Assembly: GCA_036557365.1 (NCBI GenBank)
Contig: DATBHR010000076.1
Span: forward strand, 31,428-95,427
Direction of reading: 5' to 3'
Source of the DNA: DATKHR01 sp036557365
GTDB taxonomy: Bacteria > Acidobacteriota > Vicinamibacteria > Vicinamibacterales > CAVVIG01
Length of the DNA: 64,000 nucleotides
Part shown: piece by piece, positions 35,089 to 42,887 of the stretch
How the letters are laid out: each line of letters opens with the position of its first letter
How positions within the stretch are numbered: position 1 is the first letter of the stretch
The notes under the pieces: generated by a model
The model's input: only the letters and a program-made list of their open reading frames with translations
What the model was told of the DNA's origin: nothing
The model's database searches: none
Program-made: the position numbers and the translations under genes

Positions 35089-35168
35089 AATTGGCGAGTT
35101 GGAGGATTGGTGAGTTGGTGATGACTCGCCAACCCGCCAATTCATCAACTCCCAAAATCACCAACTAC
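35089..35168. repeat. Dispersed inverted-repeat element, copy B (long hairpin)
   Basis: The left arm (35089-35121) and the right arm (from 35126) are built from degenerate AGTTGGTGA units and fold on a 4-nt loop. By eye about 27 of the first 32 positions pair, counting G-T pairs. The left arm starts 10 bp after the ssb stop; the right arm runs into the stop of the convergent cupin gene. It could act as a bidirectional terminator or transcript-end stabiliser. The unit is shared with 4435-4605 and 51381-51488. Confidence 0.85.
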
Positions 35169-35521
35169 TTTTTGTCTTCTCTCCCGTAGCGATCTTCGAG
35201 GCGGACGACGTCGTGCAGTTCCGGCGTTGACACCTCGAAGATGTCGCTGTCCTCGATCGCCGTCATCCGGTGAACGGTCTTCGGCGTGATGTGCACGCAT
35301 TCACCCGGCTGCATCTCGCGCCGCGTGAGCTGTCCGTCGATCTCGATTTCGAAGAGCAGGCGGCCGGCGTGCAGATAGATCGTTTCGTCCTTGAGGTTGT
35401 GGTACTGCAGGCTCAGCGCGTGTCCTTTCGCGACGTGAATGAGCTTGCCGACGTACCGTTCCGTTTTTGCCCAGTGGAGCTCGTAGCCCCAGGGCTTCTC
35501 CACCCGCGCAATCTCGCTCAC
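35165..35521 (-). CDS. Cupin protein, type II phosphomannose isomerase-like
   Basis: The 118-residue single-domain cupin begins EIARVEKPWGYELHWAKTERY, the characteristic start of the mannose-6-phosphate isomerase type II domain, and continues with HALSLQYHNLKDETIYL, GECVHITPKTVHRM with metal-binding His residues. The start is a GTG overlapping the stop of the enzyme I gene (GTGA). It may isomerise mannose-6-phosphate or just sense a sugar phosphate; its place at the end of the PTS genes suggests a carbohydrate-linked job. The stop overlaps the right arm of repeat copy B. Confidence 0.75.
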   Translation of the reverse strand: MSEIARVEKPWGYELHWAKTERYVGKLIHVAKGHALSLQYHNLKDETIYLHAGRLLFEIEIDGQLTRREMQPGECVHITPKTVHRMTAIEDSDIFEVSTPELHDVVRLEDRYGREDKK

Positions 35522-37302
35522 GACGTGACTCCCCTGGTCATCCTGCCGGTCTTGCCGAGCGCCCCGACGGCCGACAACAGTTCCCGTTCGATGTCGTCGA
35601 TGGTGTTGAGGCGCAACACACGCCGCGCGAGCGCGCGCAAATCGTGCGCCTGCGCCTCGGCGAGCGCCTGTTTGGCGACCGGAATTGCTCCGGGCGTCAT
35701 GCTGAATTCGGTAAGCCCCAGTCCAACGAGCAGCATCAACAGCGCCGGGTCGGACGCCATCTCGCCGCAAAGCGATACTGGAATGCGGCGCCGCTTTGCC
35801 GCGCGCCGCACCATCACAATCATGCGCAGGATCGCGGGATGAAGCGGTTCGTACAGCCGTGACACGCGCTCGTCGGCGCGATCGACCGCCAGGCAGTACT
35901 GGATCAAGTCGTTTGTGCCGATCGTGAAAAAGTCCACCTCGGGCGCGAGCAGGTCCGCCGTGTACGCAGCCGCAGGTATCTCGATCATGATGCCGATCGG
36001 CACGTGCGGCACGCGCTCGCCCCGTCTCTCCAGATCTTCGGCGGCGCGCGACACCATCGCGCGTCCTTCACGCAACTGCTCCACGCTCGAGACGAACGGG
36101 AACATGATCCGGAGGTCGCCGTGCTTCGCCGCACGCAGCAGGGCGCGCAGCTGCACGAGGAAGACGTCCGGCCGCGTCAGGCTGAGACGCAGACCGCGCA
36201 GCCCCTGCCGGCTGCCGCGTTTCGGCGTCGACCAGCCCACGCCGAATGGATCCGGCGCGCCGCGCGATGACAGCTGGTCTTCGTCGAGATCGAAGGTGCG
36301 CACCGTCACGCCGCCAGGCGCCATCCCTTCGAGCATCTCGCGGTAGATTTCGTATTGCCGATCCTCGTTCGCGATGTCCTGCGACGTACTCGCCAGCTGA
36401 AATTCCGTGCGGTACAACCCGATGCCTTCCGCGCCGGCATATCTCGCCGCTGCGAGGTCGTCGGGAAACTCGACGTTCGCATCGAGTCGCACGTGAACGC
36501 CGTCCGCCGTGGCCGCCGGCCGCCGGCGATCGTGATCGTCGACTGCCGCCGGACGCGGATCGTCGGAAAACGCCATCGCACGCGCGATTTCCTCCGGTGT
36601 CGGATCGACGATCAGCTGGCTGGCGGATCCGTCGAGGACGACCATCTGTCCGGCCTGCACGATCGTGCTGGCGTTGTGCAGGCCGACGATCGCCGGCACT
36701 TCCAGCGAGCGGGCAAGAATCGCGGTGTGGTACGTCCGACTGCCGGCGTCCGTCGCGAACCCGCGCACGCGGCTCCAGTCGACTTGCGCGGCCATGGACG
36801 GCGTGAGTTCGTCGGCGATCAGAATCGAGGACTCGTCGAGATCACGCAGCAGATCGCGTGGCGTCGAAACACCATGGCGTAGATTCAGCCGCAGGCGCCC
36901 GACCACGTCGGCGACGTCGCCTTTCCGCTCGCGCAGATACGGATCTGCGGCCTCGTCGAAGACGTCGCTGAATTCGCGGAACACCTGCTGGACCGCCCAC
37001 TCCGAGTTGACGCGCTGTTCGCGGACGATGTCAGCGGCGCGCGGGAGGAGCATCGGGTCGTCCAGCATCAGAAGCTGCGCATCGAAGAGTGCGGCCAGCT
37101 CAGGCCGACGCTTCGCGACCCGCGCGCGGATTTCGCCCAGCTGCTCGCGCGATCGTGCGCGGCTCGCCTCGAGGCGCTGCAGCTCGCGCGTCACGCGCTC
37201 CGGCGCGATCTGGTATCGCAGCACCTGGGACCGCTGAATCAGGATGACGGCGCGTCCTGTCACCACGCCCGGAGACACGCCGATTCCGGTCAGGCGTCGC
37301 AT
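35518..37302 (-). CDS. ptsI: PTS enzyme I (phosphoenolpyruvate-protein phosphotransferase)
   Basis: The 594-residue protein has the enzyme I N-terminal domain, the phospho-His domain with His192 in GSRTYHTAILARSL, and the PEP-binding TIM barrel (GIGLYRTEFQ, GTNDLIQYCLAVDRAD, SLCGEMASDP). It transfers phosphate from PEP to HPr. There is no GAF domain, so it is of the plain PtsI type and not PtsP. The residue before the active His is Tyr where Ser is usual. It overlaps the HPr gene by 13 bp. Confidence 0.93.
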   Translation of the reverse strand: MRRLTGIGVSPGVVTGRAVILIQRSQVLRYQIAPERVTRELQRLEASRARSREQLGEIRARVAKRRPELAALFDAQLLMLDDPMLLPRAADIVREQRVNSEWAVQQVFREFSDVFDEAADPYLRERKGDVADVVGRLRLNLRHGVSTPRDLLRDLDESSILIADELTPSMAAQVDWSRVRGFATDAGSRTYHTAILARSLEVPAIVGLHNASTIVQAGQMVVLDGSASQLIVDPTPEEIARAMAFSDDPRPAAVDDHDRRRPAATADGVHVRLDANVEFPDDLAAARYAGAEGIGLYRTEFQLASTSQDIANEDRQYEIYREMLEGMAPGGVTVRTFDLDEDQLSSRGAPDPFGVGWSTPKRGSRQGLRGLRLSLTRPDVFLVQLRALLRAAKHGDLRIMFPFVSSVEQLREGRAMVSRAAEDLERRGERVPHVPIGIMIEIPAAAYTADLLAPEVDFFTIGTNDLIQYCLAVDRADERVSRLYEPLHPAILRMIVMVRRAAKRRRIPVSLCGEMASDPALLMLLVGLGLTEFSMTPGAIPVAKQALAEAQAHDLRALARRVLRLNTIDDIERELLSAVGALGKTGRMTRGVTS

Positions 37303-37568
37303 ACGTCCTCGCCAAACCCTGTCTGCACCAGCGCGACGAGCGCGTGAACCGCGTCGGCCTCGTCCGCGCCATCGGCACTGATCGTAATCGTCGACCCGCG
37401 CGCGGCGGCGAGCAGCAGGATACCCATGATGCTCTTGCCGTCCATCTCGCGAGCCTCGCGCGCCACACGCACCCGCGAGTGATAACGCGTGGCCAGGTGC
37501 ACGAACTTCGCGGCGGCGCGCGCGTGCATGCCGAGCTGGTTCACGACGGTCACCGATTGCGACGTCAT
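37290..37568 (-). CDS. ptsH: Phosphocarrier protein HPr
   Basis: The 92-residue protein has both HPr sites: His15 in LGMHARAA (phosphorylated by enzyme I) and Ser46 in GKSIMGILLLAA (target of HPr kinase). Presence of Ser46 together with hprK at 38954-39964 implies a regulatory double-phosphorylation system. It lies 6 bp after the EIIA gene and overlaps ptsI. Confidence 0.94.
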   Translation of the reverse strand: MTSQSVTVVNQLGMHARAAAKFVHLATRYHSRVRVAREAREMDGKSIMGILLLAAARGSTITISADGADEADAVHALVALVQTGFGEDVCDA

Positions 37569-37574
37569 CCTCTC

Positions 37575-37988
37575 TTAAGCTGGCGCCTTCTCGCCGCGAA
37601 GGAAATCGGACGCGACCCAGATGGCGTTGCGGCCGTGCTCGCGCATTTCCTTCGCTACCGCCAGTAGGTCCGTCGAGTCGCGCGATCCCGCCAGCTTGAT
37701 CAGCATCGGCAGGTTGACTCCCGTAATGACCTCCAGCCGATCTTTTTCAAGGAACGTCATGCCGAGGTTGGACGGCGTCCCGCCGAACATGTCCGTGAGC
37801 AGCAGGACGCCATCGTCGCTGCGGACGCGGTCGATCGCCTTCGCGATGTCGTCGCGCGCGTCGTTGACCTCGTCGTGCCAGCCGATCGAGACGGCGACGA
37901 ATTGCGGAAGATCGCCGACGATCATTTCCGCGGCATTGACCAGCTCCGTTGCGAGCTGCCCGTGCGTGACGACCACAACCCCAATCAT
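37575..37988 (-). CDS. PTS EIIA component, mannose/fructose (EIIA-Man) type
   Basis: The 137-residue single-domain protein starts MIGVVVVTHGQLATELVNAAEM, with the phosphorylated His9, and contains LLLTDMFGGTPSNLGMTF. It is the EIIA-Man fold used in both sugar uptake and regulation. No EIIB, EIIC or EIID genes are nearby, so it probably acts as a regulatory phosphoacceptor in this cluster instead of in transport. It is 51 bp downstream of rapZ. Confidence 0.9.
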   Translation of the reverse strand: MIGVVVVTHGQLATELVNAAEMIVGDLPQFVAVSIGWHDEVNDARDDIAKAIDRVRSDDGVLLLTDMFGGTPSNLGMTFLEKDRLEVITGVNLPMLIKLAGSRDSTDLLAVAKEMREHGRNAIWVASDFLRGEKAPA

Positions 37989-38039
37989 AACGGTCGCCGC
38001 CCTCCCATCGGACGTGCGCCCGAGAGTATCGCAGCGGCG

Positions 38040-38957
38040 TCAGGCATTCGCAATATCGCGGTGGCGTACGCGCACGCGCACCGCGTCCATGTCTGCGAAC
38101 GCACGCTTCAGCCGTTCCGCAATCATCACGGACCGATGACGGCCCCCTGTGCATCCAATGGCGACCGTCAAGTAGCTCTTGCCCTCGGCCACGTAATACG
38201 GCACCACGTAGCGCAGGTAGTCCTCGAGCCTGTCCATGAAGGCGTGGGCCGACTCGTCACGTTCCATAAAGGTCGCCACCGCGCGATCCCGTCCCGTCCG
38301 ACGACGAAGCGCCGGCACGAAGTGGGGATTCGGCAGGCATCGGACGTCGAACACCAGATCGGCATCGAGCGGGATGCCGAACTTGTACCCGAAACTCAGC
38401 ATCGTCACGACGAGGCTCGCGCGATTTCGATCGCGAGACAGCCCCATGAAGAAATGCCGCAACTCGTGGACGGTCATGTCCGATGTGTCCACGATCTCGT
38501 CGGCCATACTGCGGATGGCGTTCAGGCGCGAACGCTCGTCGCGAATCCCCTCGCTGACCGATCGGTTCTGCGCGAGCGGATGCGGACGTCGGGTTTCGCT
38601 GAACCGCCTGACCAGCGCGGCATGACTCGCCTCGAGGAAGATGAGCACCGGGTTGAGCTTCGGCATCTTCCGGAGCCGGCGGAACACGCGCGGGAACGAC
38701 GACAGGAACCCGCCTTCGCGCACGTCGACGACGATGGCGACTTTGTCGATGTCACCGCCGGCACGCTGCGACAGCTTCGCGAGGGTCGGAATGAGCGTCG
38801 TCGGAAGGTTGTCGACGCAGAAGTAGCCGAGATCTTCGAGCGCGCGAATCGCCTGCGACTTTCCCGAACCTGACAATCCCGTCAGGATGATGAACGGCTG
38901 TCCGCTGTGCGAAACCGCGCCGGACTTCCTTCGCTTCTTGTACGTGCTCCGCTTCAT
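38040..38957 (-). CDS. rapZ: RapZ/YvcJ-family RNase adapter and P-loop protein
   Basis: The 305-residue product has Walker A GLSGSGKS (27-34), the family run YFCVDNLPTTLIPTL, FLEASHAALVRRFSETRRPHPL, FGYKFGIPLDADLVFDVRCLPNP and IGCTGGRHRSV. In enterobacteria RapZ guides RNase E to the GlmZ sRNA to control GlcN-6-P synthase; in Gram-positives YvcJ binds nucleotides. The role here is unknown, but adjacency to HPr kinase and PTS genes is conserved widely. The start overlaps the hprK stop (ATGA). Confidence 0.92.
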   Translation of the reverse strand: MKRSTYKKRRKSGAVSHSGQPFIILTGLSGSGKSQAIRALEDLGYFCVDNLPTTLIPTLAKLSQRAGGDIDKVAIVVDVREGGFLSSFPRVFRRLRKMPKLNPVLIFLEASHAALVRRFSETRRPHPLAQNRSVSEGIRDERSRLNAIRSMADEIVDTSDMTVHELRHFFMGLSRDRNRASLVVTMLSFGYKFGIPLDADLVFDVRCLPNPHFVPALRRRTGRDRAVATFMERDESAHAFMDRLEDYLRYVVPYYVAEGKSYLTVAIGCTGGRHRSVMIAERLKRAFADMDAVRVRVRHRDIANA

Positions 38958-39964
38958 CGATCGTCCCCGGGCACCAATTCGTCCTCCTCGTCGTCGTCAT
39001 CGCGCGGAGCCGTCAAGGATGCGCGTTCCAGCTGCGCATCGAGGCGCTCGACGAGTGCTCTCGCAGCGTGGTGGCCGCGTACCTTCAGGAGCTGATTGCG
39101 CGCTGCGACCTCGACCAGAATCGCGATGTTCCGCCCGGGACCGACCGGCATCCGGATGAGCGGCACATGCAGGCCGAGAATTTCGAAGAAGTCGTCGTCG
39201 AGACCAAGGCGCTCGTATTCCCGCGTCGTGTCCCAGCGTTCGAGCTGCACGACCAGCTCCACCCGCTTCGACGACCGCGTCGACGCGATGCCGAATAATT
39301 CCTTGACGTTGATTACGCCGAGGCCGCGCAGCTCCATGTGGTGGCGTGTGAGATCCGGGCAGGTCCCGATGAGAATCGTTTCCTGCCGCCGCCGGATTTC
39401 CACGGCGTCGTCTGCGACCAGGCGATGGCCGCGCACGATCAGATCGAGCGCGCACTCACTCTTCCCGATGCCGCTTTCGCCGATCAAGAGCACGCCGAGT
39501 CCGAGGATGTCCATCAGGACGGCGTGGATGGTCGTGCGCTCCGCGAGCGAATCCTCGAGCAACGAACTCAGCTTCGCGATCGCCGTCGGCGTGACGACAG
39601 GTGTGCGCAGCAGCGGCAGCTTCGCACGCTCGGATTCCACCACCAGCTCGAGCGGCGGCGCAAATCCTCCGGTGATCAGCACGCAGGGAAAATCATGCGT
39701 GAGCGCGAGACGCAGCGAGGCCGCGCGATTCGACGGCGTGAGGCTTTCGAGGTAGCGGATTTCGCTCTCACCGAAGATGAGCACGCGTCCTGGACGCAGA
39801 TACTCGTGGAAGCCCGCCAGCGCGAGGCCCGTCTTCTGAATGTGCGGACTGGTGATGGCGCGCTCGAGTCCTTCGACGCCAGCCAGCAGCTCGAGCGGAA
39901 GCCCGAACGCTTCCGGACGGCCGCCGAGCAGCGCGCCGACGCTGACGCCCGCGTCTGAGTGCAT
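38954..39964 (-). CDS. hprK: HPr kinase/phosphorylase
   Basis: The 336-residue enzyme has the N-terminal HprK domain, then the catalytic domain with His147 (TTIHAVLMDILGLG), Walker A GESGIGKS (162-169), SECALDLIVRGHRLVADD and the K3 region MPVGPGRNIAILVEVAARN. It phosphorylates and dephosphorylates Ser46 of HPr. The last 30 residues are very acidic (PRDDDDEEDELVPGDD). It overlaps rapZ by 4 bp and follows hpf by 10 bp. Confidence 0.95.
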   Translation of the reverse strand: MHSDAGVSVGALLGGRPEAFGLPLELLAGVEGLERAITSPHIQKTGLALAGFHEYLRPGRVLIFGESEIRYLESLTPSNRAASLRLALTHDFPCVLITGGFAPPLELVVESERAKLPLLRTPVVTPTAIAKLSSLLEDSLAERTTIHAVLMDILGLGVLLIGESGIGKSECALDLIVRGHRLVADDAVEIRRRQETILIGTCPDLTRHHMELRGLGVINVKELFGIASTRSSKRVELVVQLERWDTTREYERLGLDDDFFEILGLHVPLIRMPVGPGRNIAILVEVAARNQLLKVRGHHAARALVERLDAQLERASLTAPRDDDDEEDELVPGDDR

Positions 39965-39974
39965 CGAATCGGAA

Positions 39975-40532
39975 CTACGCTTCCGCCTGCACCAGCGTCA
40001 GTTCGCCGTTGGGCCGCCGATAGATGATGGTGACGAACGTGGTCTCGACGTCGCGAAAGACGACGAGGCCGTCGCCGCCGGCGTCCACCTCGCGCGCTGC
40101 CTGCGCGACGCTCATCGGCTTGATCGACTGGCGCGACGTTCGGAGGATCCGCGGCATGCGGGCGGACTCGCGCTCGCGCGGCGGCAACGGCGCGGCCGGC
40201 GCGGCTTCAGGTTCCGCGGCCCGCGCGCTCGCACGTCCCTTGCGCGTCTGCCACTTGCCTTTCACCTTCTGGGCCTGCTGGGTGATTCTCTCGATCGCCT
40301 GCGACACGGAGGTCGCCCACGCGGATGTATCGCCGACGCCGTGGAGGAACCGTTCGCCGCGCGCATGAAGCGTGACGTCGGTGCGATGACGGTGCTTCTC
40401 GCGGGTCAGGACAGCGTGCGCCGAGACCGCGTGATCGTTCAGCAGTCGATCGAGCTTGGAGAGCTTCCCTTCGACGAGTCGCCGCAGCGCGGGGGTGATT
40501 TCAACGTGCCGGCCGGTGAGTTCAAGACGCAT
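39975..40532 (-). CDS. hpf: Ribosome hibernation promoting factor, long form
   Basis: The 185-residue protein has the N-terminal RaiA/YfiA domain (MRLELTGRHVEITPALRRLVEGKLSKL, about 1-100), an Ala/Pro linker and the C-terminal dimerisation domain of long HPFs (about 130-185; KPMSVAQAAREVDAGGDGLVVFRDVET). It dimerises ribosomes in stationary phase. Location directly after rpoN matches many genomes. The 70 bp between rpoN and hpf contain a weak CTCCCG/CGGGAG hairpin and nothing else I recognise. Confidence 0.92.
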   Translation of the reverse strand: MRLELTGRHVEITPALRRLVEGKLSKLDRLLNDHAVSAHAVLTREKHRHRTDVTLHARGERFLHGVGDTSAWATSVSQAIERITQQAQKVKGKWQTRKGRASARAAEPEAAPAAPLPPRERESARMPRILRTSRQSIKPMSVAQAAREVDAGGDGLVVFRDVETTFVTIIYRRPNGELTLVQAEA

Positions 40533-40602
40533 GGCGCTCAGCCTCGAGTATTTCGGCTCCCGACGCCGACCTACTGGACGGGAGCGGTCGCGGTCTTCCG
40601 CC

Positions 40603-42033
40603 TCAGTACAGCACCTTTCGCTGGTTTGATGTCGGAATCTTCAACTCTTCTCGGTACTTCGCGATGGTCCGCCGGGCCAATTCCAGCCCTTCCCGCTGGA
40701 GGATATTCACGATCTTCGAGTCGCTCAACGGCTTCCGGGGATCTTCGTTCTCGATGATCTTCCTGATTCGCTGCTTGATGGTGACCGACGACACGCTGTC
40801 GCCGTACATGCTGCTGATGCCGCTGTGGAAGAAGTACTTCATTTCGAACACGCCCTGCGGCGTGTGCATGTACTTGTTCGTCACGACGCGGCTGACCGTC
40901 GATTCGTGCATGCCGATGTCGTTCGCCACGTCGCGCAGCACCAGCGGCCGGAGGTGCTCGATGCCGTGGTCGAGAAAGTCGCGCTGGAAGTTCACGATGC
41001 TCTTCGCGACCTTGAAGATGGTCTTCTGCCGCTGCTCCACCGACTTGATGAGCCACAGCGCCGATCGGAACTTGTCCTTCACGTACGCGCGCGTCTCGTC
41101 CGTGTTGTCGGCCGCGCTCTTGTCGAGCAGGCGGCGGTACACCGGGCTGATGCGCATCTGCGGCAGGCCGTCCTCGTTGAGGACCACGACGTATTCGTCC
41201 TCGACCTTCATGACGTACACGTCGGGAATCACGTACTGCGACTGGGTCGGGTTGTAGCGGCTGCCGGGCTTCGGATCGAGATGACGGATGATCTCGATGT
41301 GCTCCTTGAGATCGTCGATCGTCATCCCGAGCTTACGCGCGATTTCGGGGACTTGGTGATTCTGCAGGAGCCGCAGGTGTTCGAGCACCACCTTTTCGGT
41401 CGGCGTGTTCTCGAGGCCGAGATGGCGAAGCTGCAGCAGGAGGCATTCCTGAAGATCGCGCGCCCCAACGCCTGTGGGATCGAAGCCCTGGACCAGCTTG
41501 AGCGCGCGCTCGACTTCCTGCACGGGCCACGGCCCCATCGCGGCCAGCTCGTCGAACGACGCAACCAGATACCCGTCGTCGTCGAGGTTCCCGACGATCG
41601 CCGACCCGATCTCGCGCATGAGCGGATCGTCGGTCTGCATCGACAGCTGCCACATCATGTGATCGGAGAGCGAGCTGCTCGTGGACAGCGTGTTCTCGAT
41701 CGGCGGCAGCTCCTTGATCTCCTGCGGCGCCCGGGGCCGATACCCGTCGTCGAGGTAGTCGCCGAAGAAGTACTCGTAGTCCTGATCGTCCCAGGTGTCG
41801 GTCTTGTTGGCCTTCTGTTCGGGATCCGCTTTTTCCTGCGTCTGTGCGGCTTCGGCGGGCTGAAGTTCCTCTGTCGGAACTTCCTCCAGCATCGGATTCT
41901 CGACCATCTCCTGATTGAGCAAGTCGGACAATTCCAGGGTCGACATCGGCAGCAGCTTGATCGCCTGCTGCAGCGATGGCGTCAGGATCAGCTTCTGGAC
42001 GAGTTTCGTGTGAAGTTTCTGCTGGATACCCAT
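40603..42033 (-). CDS. rpoN: RNA polymerase sigma-54 factor
   Basis: The 476-residue product has region I (about 1-50; QKLILTPSLQQAIKLLPMSTLELSDLLNQE), an acidic region II (about 55-110), the core-binding domain and the DNA-binding end with the RpoN box ARRTIAKYRE (453-462). Sigma-54 needs AAA+ activators for open-complex formation. The gene is 115 bp downstream of lptB, and that gap contains a sigma-54-like promoter (42130-42145) reading toward rpoN. Confidence 0.96.
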   Translation of the reverse strand: MGIQQKLHTKLVQKLILTPSLQQAIKLLPMSTLELSDLLNQEMVENPMLEEVPTEELQPAEAAQTQEKADPEQKANKTDTWDDQDYEYFFGDYLDDGYRPRAPQEIKELPPIENTLSTSSSLSDHMMWQLSMQTDDPLMREIGSAIVGNLDDDGYLVASFDELAAMGPWPVQEVERALKLVQGFDPTGVGARDLQECLLLQLRHLGLENTPTEKVVLEHLRLLQNHQVPEIARKLGMTIDDLKEHIEIIRHLDPKPGSRYNPTQSQYVIPDVYVMKVEDEYVVVLNEDGLPQMRISPVYRRLLDKSAADNTDETRAYVKDKFRSALWLIKSVEQRQKTIFKVAKSIVNFQRDFLDHGIEHLRPLVLRDVANDIGMHESTVSRVVTNKYMHTPQGVFEMKYFFHSGISSMYGDSVSSVTIKQRIRKIIENEDPRKPLSDSKIVNILQREGLELARRTIAKYREELKIPTSNQRKVLY

Positions 42034-42129
42034 GAGGACGCGAATCAGCTAAGTCGTTGTCGTCTCTGTCTTTGGTTTCCGCGCTCTTCGAAGGCGCGCA
42101 CACCCGACGATCGAAAGCTCGACCACGGA

Positions 42130-42145
42130 TGCAATTCCCACGCCC
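42130..42145 (-). promoter_or_regulatory. Candidate sigma-54 promoter upstream of rpoN
   Basis: The minus strand reads GGGCGTG-GGAA-TTGCA, against the consensus TGGCACG-N4-TTGCA: 9 of 12 positions match, including the invariant GG and GC pairs at the required 10-bp spacing. Transcription would start near 42118, about 85 nt before the rpoN ATG. It lies just beyond the lptB stop. Confidence 0.45.
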
Positions 42146-42148
42146 ATT

Positions 42149-42874
42149 TTAGTCCAATCGGAAGTCAGCCCCCAGATAAATCCGCCGGACTTCATCATCA
42201 GCGGCCAGCAGGTCAGGCGTGCCGCTCTTGAAGATTACGCCGCCGTGCACGATGTACGCGCGATCAGTAATGCGCAGCGTTTCGCGCACGTTGTGATCGG
42301 TGATCAGCACGCCGATGCCGCGATCACGCAAGTGGAAGATGATTTTCTGAATATCGGACACTGCAATCGGATCGATACCAGCGAAGGGTTCGTCGAGCAG
42401 CATGAACTTTGGTGAAACGACGAGCGCGCGCGTGATCTCGGCGCGGCGTCGCTCGCCGCCCGAGAGCGTGTGCGCCGGCGACTGCGCGAGCGGCGTGAGG
42501 TTCAATTCGGCCAGAAGTTCGCGAAGCCGCGTGCGCCGCGCGGCCGGATCGAGCGGCATGGTCTCCAGGATGGCCATGATGTTCTGCTCGACGGTCAATC
42601 CGCGAAAAATCGACGGCTCCTGCGGCAGGTACCCGATGCCTTTCCGCGCACGGATGTACATCGGATCGTCGGTGACGTCCTGGCCATCGAGCTCCACCCG
42701 TCCTGAATCGGGCGCCGTGAGGCCCACCGTCATGTAGAACGTCGTCGTCTTGCCGGCGCCGTTCGGTCCGAGCAGGCCGACGATTTCTCCGGATTTGATA
42801 TCGAGGCTCACACCGCGCACCACGGTCCGCCCGCGGTACGACTTCGTCAGCCCCTCTGTGCGCAGCGTGGACAT
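42149..42874 (-). CDS. lptB: LPS export ABC transporter ATPase LptB
   Basis: The 241-residue ATPase has Walker A GPNGAGKTT (36-44), signature LSGGE (137-141), Walker B FMLLDEPFAG (157-166) and the LptB-type stretches GIGYLPQEPSIFRGLTVEQNI and VLITDHNVRETL. It powers extraction of LPS by the LptF/LptG permease, here encoded as one fused protein at 19568-21940. It follows the fused lptC-lptA gene by 13 bp. Confidence 0.96.
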   Translation of the reverse strand: MSTLRTEGLTKSYRGRTVVRGVSLDIKSGEIVGLLGPNGAGKTTTFYMTVGLTAPDSGRVELDGQDVTDDPMYIRARKGIGYLPQEPSIFRGLTVEQNIMAILETMPLDPAARRTRLRELLAELNLTPLAQSPAHTLSGGERRRAEITRALVVSPKFMLLDEPFAGIDPIAVSDIQKIIFHLRDRGIGVLITDHNVRETLRITDRAYIVHGGVIFKSGTPDLLAADDEVRRIYLGADFRLD

Positions 42875-42887
42875 TCGTCAAAGACGG

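Noticed and set aside
40557..40584. CTCCCG/CGGGAG hairpin between rpoN and hpf as terminator
   Set aside because: Only six pairs with a 16-nt loop and no T-run, and the genes appear to be cotranscribed.
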